Positions 1 to 11,268 of a stretch of 64,000 nt of DNA are shown here, one piece after another. The position numbers and the translations under genes were made by a program. How positions within the stretch are numbered: position 1 is the first letter of the stretch; the number at the start of each line of letters is the position of its first letter. The notes under the pieces were generated by a model that saw only the letters and a program-made list of their open reading frames with translations, was not told the origin of the DNA and did not search any database. The stretch is taken from NCBI RefSeq assembly GCF_010015585.1, contig NW_022985072.1, forward strand, positions 504,778-568,777, written 5' to 3'. Source of the DNA: Eremomyces bilateralis CBS 781.70 (taxonomy: Eukaryota; Ascomycota; Dothideomycetes; Eremomycetales; Eremomycetaceae).

Positions 1-366
1 CTAGGGAGGCTTCCTCGTCACTGCCATCATTAAGAAGATGATAATCAACTCTCTCGGAGCGAAGACGGCGCTTCCCAAGAGACATGGATAAGTCATCCAT
101 ATTAAGAAAGAAGTTGCAACATATTGATATGCTTTGTATCTCTTAGAGCTCAAATCCTCTAGTTGGAGCATGTTGGGTAAACAAAAGTCGCGACTGCTGG
201 GCATTCATTCATTGGCTCGGCTTTTGCCGAATAAGTCTTGGCATTATTTACGAATATTCGCGAATAATACGAATAAAACGTCTCGAAATTTAGTCGAATA
301 CGAATAATCGTTCCCAGGGAAAAGTCGAATACGAATAGCCAAAATCCTTATTCGTGTCCAGCCCTA
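1..366 (-). mobile_element. hAT-type DNA transposon, 5' end (runs off the left edge)
   Basis: Read on the minus strand, the sequence starting at about 366 begins TAGGGCTGGACACGAATA, which matches the usual hAT terminal inverted repeat (C/TAGGGCTGGAC). It is followed by a subterminal region full of short TATTCG/CGAATA repeats (about 240-350), also typical of hAT ends. Further in, a minus-strand reading frame starts with MDDLSMSLGKRRLRSER near position 90 and continues out of the window, acidic and basic as hAT transposase N-termini often are. Only this end is visible, so I cannot say whether the element is intact or find the 8-bp target duplication. The TIR match is the main evidence; the coding assignment is inference. 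Confidence 0.6.
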
Positions 367-1127
367 ACGAGGAGGCCATAGTTAGAGAGGATGGAATGAC
401 ATGAGGTGTTTTGTAATTTAATGAATTGGCTGGCTTCTAAAGCTTGAACTTCAGAATGAATGCAAAGATGGCAAGGGAGCATGAAGTAGAATATTGTAAT
501 GAATCCACACTGAAAATGATACGGATACCTATACAAACCTTGGCCAAGCTCCAGGTAATTACAGCCCTACCAAGTAACCGAGAAACCCTACGATCTAATT
601 GATTTTAAAAAATATATTTCGTCGAAGACACAGCACGTCCGAGTGACCGAGTCACTCAACATTGCCTGTCCTTGCCACTCCCTACTGCCTCTGCTAGGCA
701 AGATCTGTAGGGTCTCTAGGGTCACCTTTGGCCAGTGTTCCACTGATATGAGCCTCATTAGGGTTTGCTTTGGCGATTACGCTGGGTAATTATCAATATT
801 GAAGAGTATTTTTAAGTCATAAAAGTACGATTTTTCATACTTGGCCTGCTAGTCCTTAAATTTGGGTCTTTGGAATGGACGAAATTGGTGGCGGCGGGTT
901 GTACTAGACACTCTCCTCCAGCCTCGGGAAACGGAGCTTTGTATTGAATAACTCGACTCAATGAAAGGATGAAGAAAATGAAATCCGGTAATACCGTAAG
1001 AAATGGCTGGGGGTTTGGAAGCCGGAGATACGCTTCAGGCTTGTCAATCCCCTTCCTCCTGCTCATCTCTCCTATCCGTGTTTCCTCTCATTTCCAGAGT
1101 CAATTGCCTCCTACCTGCAGGTGGATA
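367..1127. other. Intergenic, nothing recognised
   Basis: No reading frame here has protein-like composition or plausible splice partners. It contains an AT-rich patch around 600-620 and no recognisable RNA gene or repeat. Confidence 0.5.
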
Positions 1128-1539
1128 TCATAATTTCCAGGCCTGAGATTCTCCTGTTATACTAAATTCCCGTTCCAGTGCCACTAATACCTCATCGGCC
1201 CAGATGCCATAGTCGCGGACTGGAAGACCACGATGCAATTCCAGTTGCACGCGCCTGACTTTAGGGAGTGTATGCGTCAACGCAAAGGACTCGAAATTGG
1301 CGTGCCTGGGTCTGGGCATCTGAAAGACGAATTTCTTATACAAAAAGCTACGAGCGTCTTCAAGGTAGAAATTTCGGCGTTTCGCGTACTCCATGTCCTC
1401 GGAAAATCTCTACTGCGTGGTAGAAGTCTCCTTGCACCTGGTACTCGCCTTCCGCAGGGACTAGTGTGATGCCGACATGGTTTTCCTGACCCTGGTCTTG
1501 CTCGAAGTTGATGTGGTAGATGTTGAATAACCTAGCCAT
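1128..1539 (-). pseudogene. Small hypothetical protein, broken by one frameshift
   Basis: Two minus-strand frames fit together as one protein of about 137 residues. The first half starts MARLFNIYHINFEQDQGQEN at 1539 and contains a HVGITLVP segment. The second half, in another frame, runs from about 1394 to the stop at 1128 and contains YKKFVFQMPRP and YGIWADEVLVALEREF. The layout resembles small fungal hypothetical proteins of the DUF6914 kind, from memory of the family style only. The frames switch near 1393 without a convincing intron: the only GT...AG option is about 42 nt and lacks a CTRAC branch site. A one-base indel (decay or assembly error) is the simplest explanation. Function unknown. 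Confidence 0.45.
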
Positions 1540-2307
1540 TACAAATGGGAGAGTATGGCACCCGGATTCCAAGTTATGCTCGCACGGAAGTATAAAAAAC
1601 GGCTAGACTTCTAGAAGCCGGAAGACTTGGAGGAAATGCTCTGTGATATTATGAAGGTTTAAAGTGTTTTACAATTGTAATATAAAAATGTAGGACAACA
1701 TGAAGTATCGGACTTTTATAATACATGCCTAGGAGATATTAATTCGGTTTAGTCATGAATGCCATCTTCCAGTTGAATAGCTCTTAACTACTCATATCCA
1801 ATGTTAGGTTAATCGAGTGGGATACAGCAATACCACCTCGTTTGTAAAGAGGACCAATTCCTGGTTTAGTGAATCCAATGAGATTAGTTACCAATTGCTA
1901 CCACCAGCCTCCTGTTTACAGAGCTGCTAACAGTGAAACATAAAACAGAGGAGAAGGGAGTGCTCAAACAGTAACAGTGACGCAGAAGGAAGGCAGAAAA
2001 GAAGGATAGAAGGACATGAACTCCGTGCTTTATCAATCATGCGTATCTAAATGACATGGTCCGAAAGCCCGTCGCGAGGCCAGCATCCCAACAGCTGGTA
2101 ACTTTGGACCAAATCATAGGAATCATGCCGCCATATCATCTACGACTGACACAATTTGGTTCCGCGGAGAAAGGAGAGAATGTTCACGGATGGAAGAAAG
2201 GAGTTGGGGGAGTTCATCGATTCATTCATGGGTAGTTGGGCTACTGGAAACTCCTCGATCTCAAACATCCATTTCACGAATAGTAGTTCCATTAAGGCCG
2301 TCAAGAT

Positions 2308-2387
2308 GACTCCTCATCCCGTAAAGAGCCAAGGCTCCTGTCTGGGCGACTCCTCATCCTGTATAAAACCAAGGCTCCCGTTCGCTT
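2308..2387. repeat. Imperfect 40-bp tandem duplication
   Basis: Two adjacent 40-bp units starting GACTCCTCATCC, at 2308 and 2348. Both contain CCAAGGCTCC, and they differ at several positions. No gene overlaps them. Confidence 0.75.
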
Positions 2388-2646
2388 GGTGGGAGCGGTC
2401 GCATCCAGTGTGAGTCAATACCAAGATCTGCAATGTCGTGCTCAGCCTTGACGCATCTTGGAGGGGGGGTGTGGGGTTCACGCATTCTGCAAGGGTTATA
2501 TAGAGAAGTTGGACCACATGAGGGTAACTATGGCTAATCTGATGAACCTGTAATAATATGTTCTACACTTGTTCAAGCGATGGATACCGTACCATAATCA
2601 AAGCGCATGGTTGGCGTTGATGTTGATGTTGAGGACTTGAGTTTTA

Positions 2647-2904
2647 ACAGGGGCTGCCTCCGGGGGGGACGAAATTGAGTTACCTTTCTTGCCATTCCCC
2701 TATGCACAACTCCCACGATCTTAACCAGAACGCGGCGGAGAATTCACCAAAACAGACCTCTAGTAGTTGCTTAGTTAGGAAAAGAGTATACTTTTTGGTA
2801 TTATGCTGTTTTTGAGCGAATTGGGCCTGCCTGTGATGGTGGTGATGGTTGGGGGAATGCCAAGAAACGTAACTCAATTTCGTCTCCCCCGGAGGCTGCA
2901 CAGG
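2647..2904. mobile_element. Inverted-repeat element (MITE or foldback type), about 250 bp
   Basis: The left arm (about 2653-2700) and the right arm (about 2851-2899) are reverse complements over about 48 bp with only a few mismatches. Both arms share GACGAAATTGAGTTAC (as its complement on the right). A loop of about 150 bp without coding sequence separates them. ACAGG lies directly outside both arms (2647-2651 and 2900-2904), a possible 5-bp target duplication. Long terminal inverted repeats, short length and no coding capacity fit a non-autonomous DNA transposon; the superfamily is not identified. Confidence 0.6.
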
Positions 2905-3076
2905 CACTGGCACAGGCATGGTCGTAAGGCAACAAGGCAATTAAATAAGGCACCAACATTCCATCAACAGATGTATCAAGCGGCCAGTAAAGAAATCTAA
3001 AGAAGTTCCCAATCTTGAGCTCAGTCCTTCGCAGAAGATTTATTTGAATTGAAAAGATTATCTCAGAGTAGACAGT

Positions 3077-4058
3077 ATGGCAGACGACCAGTCGTCCAGA
3101 AGACCCGTGGTGTTCTTCGACATCACGCTCGGAGGTACGTTAACCAGCAATCTTTAAACCTACTATTTCTCCAAGTCTGCGGCACAGAATATGCCATCTT
3201 TATATTATCATCCGTTTCTTCTATTTGCTTTATTTGTTCTATTTAATTCAATTCAACCAACAAGTCCCGTTCCCTTTGTTTTACTCCGGCGCCGTCGGGC
3301 GTTCAACCATGCCATCTCAGGTTCATTCCGACATCCGACTAACATCCACCCAGGCGAACCCCTCGGCCGCATCAAGATCGAGCTCCTCAGCGACATCGTC
3401 CCCAAAACTGCTGAGAACTTCCGCCAATACTGTGTCGGCCAACCGAAAGACTCCAGCGGCAAGCCGCAGGGCTACAAGGGGTGCAAGTTCCATCGCGTGG
3501 TGAGTCCCTCTTCCGCCGCTCACTCTAGCGCTTCATGGCTGCGTGGAACGCGATGCCTGGTGGGAATGAATAGGAAGTACTGACGAGGGGGCGTTGGGTA
3601 GATCAAGAACTTTATGATCCAGGGTGGGGATTTCTTGAATGGGAATGGGACGGGGTCGACGTGTATCTACGGGGGAAGGAGTTTTGCGGATGAGAACTTC
3701 AATGTTAAGCATACGGAGCCAGGGCTGTTGAGTATGGCGGTAAGTCGATCTCTACTCCATATCATACCACGTTCTGTACCCTGCAACTACGCTACCCGCT
3801 CTCTGGATAGGCGATCGTGAGGTGAGGTTCGAAGGGAATGCATGCTGATATGATATCCCATAGAACGCGGGCAAGGACACCAATGGCTGCCAATTCTTCA
3901 TCACCACGGCAGCGACGCCGTTCCTGGATGGCAAGCACGTCGTGTTTGGGCGGGTGGTGGACGGGATGGATGTGGTGATGAAGATCGAGCACTGTCGGAC
4001 GACGGGGGAGGATCGGCCGGTGCAGGATGTGGCGATCAGTCAGTGTGGGGAGATGTGA
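3077..4058 (+). CDS. cyp3: Cyclophilin H-type peptidyl-prolyl cis-trans isomerase
   Basis: Four exons: 3077-3134, 3354-3499, 3602-3739 and 3864-4058. They encode a single cyclophilin domain almost without extensions. Family signatures in order: [45 protein letters not shown], the active-site [18 protein letters not shown], and [14 protein letters not shown] at the end. Arg of FHRV and the QFF and FLDGKHV segments are the catalytic and cyclosporin-binding residues of the family. The short N-terminal tail and GKPQGYKGC match PPIH/USA-CYP, the cyclophilin bound to U4/U6 snRNP proteins (Prp4/Prp3) in the spliceosome; Aspergillus annotations call it cyp3. The start is the first ATG in frame with VFFDITLGG. 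It stands alone, with no gene for 3 kb on either side. Family certain; subtype H likely. Confidence 0.93.
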
Positions 4059-7000
4059 GAGAAAGGGGGTTTATGCGGAAAAATGCTTCGTGGAACGGTT
4101 TGATCGTGCTGGATTGCGCGTCGTTGGTCGGGGAGAACCAGTTGTGAAGGGGAGTTTTAAGTACGGCTCAATCCGCGCATATTATAACTAGGGGATATGG
4201 TTATTACACTGATACCCTCCATAGGAAGGAATTCATGGATCCATGCCATGGTGGTGGTAAGACGATTTGAAGGACCATATGCACCTTTCCCTACTATATA
4301 AAGCAACATGCAAATACCCACCAGCATCCAGCCAAATTCCTTGACTAAAATTAAACCTATACGACCATCAACCGCCACCCAGAACACAAACCAATTCCCA
4401 AACACGAATCCACGCCGCACCTCCTCCATCTATCTATCTTGGCTAGCGGAGTAGTGCGGCTGGTTTTAATATATCAGCGACAGGGGCCTGTGCAACGCCT
4501 CGAAATAGATTCCCTGGACGGCCCGTAGGACGGTACTGCTAATCTTCGGAAGCCGGCATCGTTGGAGTTCTTGGAGGTCAATTTGCGTGAGCAGGATTGC
4601 GCGGGTTGCAATGGGAGTCTTGGGTTCCTGGATGGGGGTAGGACTGGTGCGGATGACGAGCGGTCGTGGTATATGGCGACAACCATTGTATGCCACCAAC
4701 CGGGTTGCATTACCTGAGATGTACTATCGTATAGTACCTTCGATATTCCCTTTCGAGTGGGCAGTCTCTTGGAACCGCGTGTCTTCGTCTAGTCATCCCT
4801 CGCCGATCACCACTTGTGACCTTTCTCCTCATTCGGGATCATTCGAGGGTTGTCGACAGCCTGAATCGGGGAGAGACTAACATGCCAGCGCCGATCGGGA
4901 CCAACTGAAGAAACGCATGCGGCCATAGGCGGGAATAATGAACGTTAGACATGAGTGACTACGGGAGTACAAGATGAAAAGTCAATGACCCTGGCATGCT
5001 GCTCTCCCAAGACTCATCCTCCACCTTTCCCTTTTGGCACATGCGGCAAGGGCAGGTTAGGGCTCTAAGGGCGTTGCCAAGGAAGATTGACAGGTTTTAA
5101 AGATTCAAATGCCTCATCGAGCTCCCTGATAGCACCAAGGAAGCCAATAAGAAGCGACGAGCGAGGAGCGAGGACGGTAATCAAGCTTTTGGGATTTTGA
5201 AGGATGACCATTGACCTATATCATAGTGCATAACTGGATTGGGATCGATCTGAAGGAAAAAAATAGAAAGGATCAATGGCTTGGGGATGGACTTTTTCGT
5301 CGTCGTTGATCCGCATGGACGGTTTCCTGAACGGGGGATATAGTTTGGGCTAGCCACGACGGCACGAGTGACACGACAGACGGGGGATCATCGAGAGGCC
5401 ATATGACTTAACAAAGAGAACCCCTCAAAAGTTAAGCTTCCCATTCTCGGGCTATCATTCCTGCGATCTATTTCCACACCTTGGTCAGTGGCAGTAAATC
5501 AGTACGTATGAGAGCTTCCTGATGTACAGGCGACTTCGATGAGTAATGGTAGTGCTTTCGGTCGAGTTCACACCGCTGAAAAGTCCATATCTTGATTCAT
5601 GACTTGGAGTATGTATGCTGTCATGCTGTGTTGGCCCCAGCCACTCCAGGAGCCTTCAGGATAGGCGGATGGAGAAGGCGGGAGGTTAGTGAAAGCTTGG
5701 TTTACGGCCTACAGGTCAATCGGCCCAACATCAGGCTATTGCGGGGACGGTGTGTGCAATCGTCAGGAAGGTCGGGGCAGGTTGTGGGAAATGTCGTGGA
5801 GTTTTCCCGATGGTACTGGAGCGCAGGAAGTTGGACGATCAACTAAGGTATGCAGAGACAATCCGGTATAGAGGCACAGTTGAAGCCTGTCTTTACTATT
5901 AAGGCGCTGGGATTGACGGGGAAGGTGATAACCAGCGCCTTATCCCAGACGTCGATGTGATGCAGCTTTAGATTGGATGCAGGATCGCGATATTTGTCAA
6001 GGGGCGCGGCCGCGCCGTGTTTCCCTCCCCCTGGTGTACGAACACAACCAATGTTTCTCCAGATTCCCCTTTCACCGTTGGATATGCTTGGAGTGTTATG
6101 GGTAACGAAGAGTAGACTTGCTTCAATGGACCAATACACAAGCCGGACGAGAAATATATATTATGTAAGGTATGGATAATGGGATGGCAAATTCAGATGT
6201 TGGTGACCTTCCTGCTTCATGGGTTTGTCAAAGTGTCAGGCATGTCCGATGGTGATTGGCTCCATTGAATGCGAGGGGACGAGTAACTGTGGATAGTAGA
6301 TGGCTTTAATAATAACAATACTAGGAGGATGGATACATTCCCGTGCAGAATCTTTAGCCGAAAGAGGAAATTAAAAGGTTAGCATTGAGCACAGTAAGGG
6401 AGTTTTACCTCTTGGCTGGCTTTTAGTCAGCAAGGGACAATCTTGAAACCGGGTTTTCTAAGTGATTGAGTTGCCGAACGGGGTTCTCCTGTGATTTTCC
6501 CTTGCCTTTCTGTTCCATGTGCTCCATCTATTGCCGCAAGCCGGTGAAGCCCAGAATGCGGCCTCTTGGTTAGAAACTCGCCCACCCGCAACCTCCAATC
6601 CGCCATGAAATTCGCCTCTCACATCCTCCCACCAAGTGAACCAACCTGCATAAGCAATCAACAATCGTAGTATCGTATTGTCATAACACCTTACATCAGG
6701 GCTCTTGGCATATTCTCTCTCAAGGCGCTATCTCCGCCTCCCCATAGCCGGCCACTCCCTTATCCACCTTCTTGAACTTCACTTTATCTGTGGTTGTCCT
6801 TTCACTTCTACATCACTTCGGCATCTAGTTCGCGATCCCTTCTCCAACCGTACGGCCCTCTGCGTCATTTGCATGACCTCGTCCGAAGTCGATGCCAACC
6901 AGTAAAGACGTTCTGACTTCCTGTTGCTTTCTATGGTCTGGAATCCACCACCGGTACCACCGAACGACCACACCGCACACCTTCCGCCGATTCAGATGAA

Positions 7001-7246
7001 TCTGGAGTCTCAGCTGAGACGTGTCTGACCCACGGCGTTTGAACAAAACCAGATTCACCCTGCAAACGCCTGCAACGTCTGCGCGGGAACCCTCGCTTTT
7101 GATGGGTAATAGTCCGATTGCGAACTGTGGTTGCAGCCCTTCCTCAGCAGCCGACCCTCCCTCGCTCTCCACCCCAACCGTGTTTCCTGGATCCTCATCG
7201 AGGGCTCGACCGATGATACGAATGATTCGCATAAGCTACCGTTAAC
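4059..7246. other. 3.2-kb intergenic stretch, no gene recognised
   Basis: Between the cyclophilin and RING genes there are only short frames without family resemblance. The last few hundred bases, from about 6700, are pyrimidine-rich in places and probably include the RING gene promoter and 5' leader. I found no tRNA-like box pair and no long inverted repeat. Confidence 0.45.
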
Positions 7247-8925
7247 ATGTCGTCTTCCATCTCCGGTACGGCCATAACCGGGCCAACGCCCTCGCCCTCG
7301 CCATCCGCATCGCAGGCACCATCATCGTCCGGCGGCCCTACATCGTCGCCGTTGCTGTTCTTCGTTGCCCTGGGCTTCGGCGTGGTCTTTACCAATCTTT
7401 GGTATGTTCCGATTTCTCCTCTCCTCGAGGTTCTACCTCTCCTGGAGATTCTTAGTCTCTTCTTACCTGATCCTCCTCGTTTTGTCGCCGGTGTTGAGGA
7501 AAGCCCGCCCGTCATCTTTTGCATCCACGGACTATATCTTCATTTCCATCTTCTTCCTAAATCTCGCAGTGCAAGGACCGACTCTCTCTTGACATGTGGA
7601 GTTTGATACTGACAATTTTATGAAGGATCATCGTCGGAGTGAAATACTGCTTCCGATACAACCAACGAAACCGACAACTTCGCCAAGGTGCGGATGGCGA
7701 ACCGATCGACCTCACACAAATGCCACGACCACATCGTAGACGGCGGGAAAAGAAATTGATGACGATGGACGAGGTAAACGAACGATTCCCGCGGACCAAA
7801 TATAAAACATGGCGATCTGCGCGAGAATCGGAGGGCCTTCCTGCCGCTGGAGGCATCACGACGGCACCGCCTAGTCGCGCCGCGAGCATCAAAGAGATCG
7901 AGACGTTGCATTCGGATAACCGTGGATCGGTTGATTCGGCTCGACCAGGAACTGCAGCTGCCCGCCCTTCCACCGAGACGCCATCATCACCTATCGCTGC
8001 ATCTTCCGAACCGGATCCACCTACCGACTCTGTAAAACCTTCCTCTCCCGACAAGCCGACCGCCACGACCACCACAACGACCACCACTGTCAGCGACCCT
8101 TTTCCAACTCCCTCCCCCACCTCCGTCCCCGCCACAAAAACACCCACCACCACCCCTGCCCCTGAGAAACCCACCCCCACCCCCACCCCCACCCCCATCC
8201 CCACCGACCACGACCACGACTCCGACCTCTCCGACGACTCCGACCCGCACACCGCCCCCATCACCGATCTTGTCCCCGGCGACTCCTGCGCCATCTGCCT
8301 CGACTCCCTCGACGAAGACGACGACGTCCGTGGCCTCACCTGCGGCCACGCCTTCCACGCCGCCTGCCTCGACCCCTGGCTCACCTCCCGCCGCGCCTGT
8401 TGCCCCCTCTGCAAAGCCGATTACTACGTCCCGAAGCCCCGCGCCGACGGAACCCTCCCGGGCTCGGATGCTACTGGTGCGGCAGGGAACGCGGGGGCGA
8501 CGCCGGCGGTGAGGGTGACGGGGTTGGCGGCGATTCGGTGGGGGTTGCCGACGGATACGTGGCTGTCGCGCTCGGGAAGGCCGGTGGCGCAGCCTGGGCA
8601 TGGCGGCGGTGGGGATACGCCCACTGGACGGAGGAATCGGGCGCTGGGGCGGCCCAGCCGTCACAGTCGGAATAACAACGGCGGAGCACCGGCGACTGCG
8701 GAAGTTGAGGGAACTGAGAATGGGAATGGCAATGGCAATGGGAATGGGAATCCGAGTAGAAGGTGGAGAGCTAGGTTCCCAACGGTGCGGGTCCCAGCGA
8801 ACGTTCTAAGGAATCCGTTGGCGAGGCGGAGGGGGCCTGAGGGGGCGCCAGCGGAGGGGGAGGTAACGCCGGGGAGGCTTGAGGCGGGACAGAGGGGGGT
8901 GCCGCGAGCAGAAGGAGCGTCATGA
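7247..8925 (+). CDS. Membrane-anchored RING-H2 finger protein (probable E3 ubiquitin ligase)
   Basis: Two exons, 7247-7401 and 7626-8925, about 484 residues. The splice joins TG|G to make Trp in ...FTNLWIIVGVKYCFRY, giving one hydrophobic membrane segment (about residues 34-57) split by the intron. A Ser/Pro/Thr-rich tail precedes it; a basic segment (PHRRRREKK) and a long disordered Pro/Thr-rich region follow. The RING-H2 motif starts CAICLDSLDEDDDV, then CGHAFHAACLDPWL and CCPLC, i.e. C3H2C3. The C-terminus is disordered, Gly/Asn-rich with GN repeats. A single N-terminal membrane span plus RING-H2 is the layout of ATL/TUL-like fungal ligases acting at endomembranes. Substrate unknown. The Pro/Thr stretch is encoded by CCCACC-like microsatellite DNA around 8140-8205, so its length may vary between strains. 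Confidence 0.85.
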
Positions 8926-9795
8926 GCATGCGCATGAGGCATGATCAGCACGAATCTTGGGATTTCTTGGATCGCGGCGTTTCTCCATCGCAGCCGGGCA
9001 TTATTCAGGTCTGGTCACCTTGCTCCACTCCACCACGAAGATTCGACGCTCGCACGTCGCGCTCTTTAATGGTCTTTGTCCTGTCGGACCGCGTCACGTC
9101 GGGGTTTTCATGCGTTGCTCATTCGGTTCGAGCTCGGCATTACTGGTCTGGCATGGTTTCCTTTTAGCTCCTTTCTCGCTTATGACGTCTCCCCTTCCCC
9201 TCCACACATTCTCGATGGGTGAGAGCCGTTGAAATATGCTGTCCGGCCGCTTGTCGCAGTTGAAATCGACACCCTCTTTACCAAACCTCCTTCCCCTCGA
9301 TCCGTCCTTCTCAGCGGTCATTCATACTTAGGATGGACGGATGGACGGGATTCTCTTCACGTATATGATTCTTGCACGTTTCACGGTGCATGGGGACGGG
9401 AGCGGTTCGGTGCTCCCCGGGGGATTTGTACGTATGGATGGATGATTTGACATGCACGGATGGATGGGATGCGCTATGGGATAGCGCATGCAAGCGAATT
9501 TTGAATCAATGGATGTTTTGAATCTGTCCCTTGAACTATGATGGTTGTTGATGATGATGATGATGCGCTTGCTGATATCGTACATGAGAGAAAAGCTAAC
9601 CATGCGCAAGTGGAAAGCAGAATGTCAATGTGATTAAGAGGATCCGGTCCTCATATCCAAGCGCCATGATGCTATGCTATGCAAGAAACGAGAGATGAAG
9701 CAGCATGACGATCCCGATCCCAACCGTCGCCGAACGAATGCTGCAAAATACTAATATAATATTCTCAATGTCCTCAATTCACACCCCTGCGATCG
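8926..9795. other. Intergenic between convergent RING and ZIP genes
   Basis: Holds the 3' ends of two convergent genes. Short simple repeats occur: GGATGGACGGATGGACGG near 9332-9350 and a GAT run near 9546-9566. No gene is supported. Confidence 0.5.
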
Positions 9796-11268
9796 CTACG
9801 CCCACGCCCCCACCACGCTCATCGCCACCGCCCCAAACACCACCATTGCCAACGCCATTGCCCGCCTCCGCCCCTTCAACGCCTGATAGCTCTCCGCGCT
9901 CAAAAAGTCCTCTGCCACCAACGTTACCAAGCCCGAGAACAGCAGTAGCCCCGACGAAATGGCGTTGCTGATCCCCAACAACAGTAGCCCTGCCTCCGAC
10001 TTCGGATCGAACGCGGCCGCATCCTCCCCTCCCTTGCCGCGCTGCGCGAACGCTACCAGTAGCAGCCCGAAGAACTGCCCCAGTGGCACGGTCATCCCGA
10101 AGGCGAGGCACATGAAATACGGGGTGATCTTCCCGAGGTTGAGGATGCCGGGGATGTAGTGCAGCTTGGTGGAGACGGGAGAAAAGTCGAGGCTGGCGAT
10201 GCGGGAGCCGAGGGCGAGGCCTTCGAAGGTTTGGTGGAAGGCAATAGCGAGGAGGAGGACGGCGAAGGGGGCGCCTGAGGTAAGGGAGAGGGAGAGGCCG
10301 ATGAAGATGCTGTGGAAGAGGATGCCGGCTTCGAGGAGGAGGACTTGGAGGTGGGAGGTGCGGGAGTTGGGTTCCGTGTGGGTGGGGGTGGAATTAGTGG
10401 GAGATAGGGGGTCGGATTCGTTGAGGGAGTGGCCGGAGGTGCGGTCGGATTGGAGGGATTCGCAGGGGGAGGATAGCGGGTGGGAAGCGGAGGCGGATGC
10501 ATCGACGAGAGATCGTGCTGAAGGGATGGAGATGTTCAGAGGGCGTCCGCGACGCTTCTTGTCTTTCTTCCGTTTCCTCCGGTCTGTACTCGAACGGGAT
10601 GACCCATCTCCAGGACCACTCGGATTCAGCGCCTCCGCCTCTTCCTCATCCGACGGTCCGTTCGGTAACACATCAAACTCAAATCCCAGCTCTCCATGCG
10701 CATGCTTGTGCCCTGCCCCTTTCATCGCAAACCACATCTCAATGCCAACGACCACCATCACCGCCACCATCGCGATCAGCCCTGCCATCTCCGGATACTG
10801 CTGGTTCCAGAATCTCGGCAGACATGGATCTGTCAGGCTGATGAATGCCGTGGGCAAGAGATGCACGAACGCTGTCGCCACCAGCACTCCTGTCCCGAAG
10901 TGCCGCGAGAGGAATAGGAATTGATGCGGGACCGGAACCCTGGGGAACCGCCGGCAGACGATGGGGAAGGCGCAAGCTAGCGTGCTGAGGATGAGAACGA
11001 GTACGAGCGCCGCGATGTGGATTCCGGTATCGTAGTTCGCTGTCTCGACGCCGGAGCCGCATGTGGGCTTGGGGGGAAAGGCATCTTGTCGACGGGAGAG
11101 CTCGGCCTGGAGGAGAGTGGTTGGGATCGTGGTCCATTCGGGCTTCGAGTTTCCTGCCGAAGTCAATAGGTAACTAAACTAGTCGCGCAAGGGGATGTTG
11201 GGATGACGCAAATTCTCACGAGGAGAGGTGTGGATTAGTGGTAACTTACTTGGCGAAACGTCGTCCAT
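9796..11268 (-). CDS. ZIP-family zinc (metal ion) transporter
   Basis: Two exons on the minus strand: a 19-nt first exon (11250-11268, MDDVSP plus one base) and 9796-11153, giving 458 residues. About eight membrane spans: three in the N-terminal half, a long cytosolic loop with a His cluster (GHKHAHGE), a basic patch (RRKRKKDKKRRGR) and a Ser-rich region, then five more. The two metal-binding helices carry HSIFIGLSLSLT (span IV) and FHQTFEGLALGSRI (span V), with the His and Glu that line the ZIP binuclear site. The family imports Zn2+ (sometimes Fe2+) into the cytosol, and the layout resembles plasma-membrane Zrt/Zrf proteins. The intron has donor GTAAGT; without it the frame has no ATG before the first span. 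I saw no certain zinc-responsive element upstream. Confidence 0.92.

Larger units (their letters stand above)
1540..3076. other. Intergenic with two small repeats, no gene
   Basis: Apart from the 40-bp duplication (2308-2387) and the inverted-repeat element (about 2647-2904) listed separately, I see nothing. The short reading frames lack start context, splice sites and family resemblance. Confidence 0.45.

Noticed and set aside
7557-8414. 285-codon minus-strand open frame opposite the RING gene
   Set aside because: Its Val/Gly-rich composition mirrors the Pro/Thr codon repeats of the real gene, and it has no domain; an antisense shadow.
7987-8664. 225-codon minus-strand frame rich in Arg, Gly and Val
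   Set aside because: Low complexity, antisense to the RING coding region.
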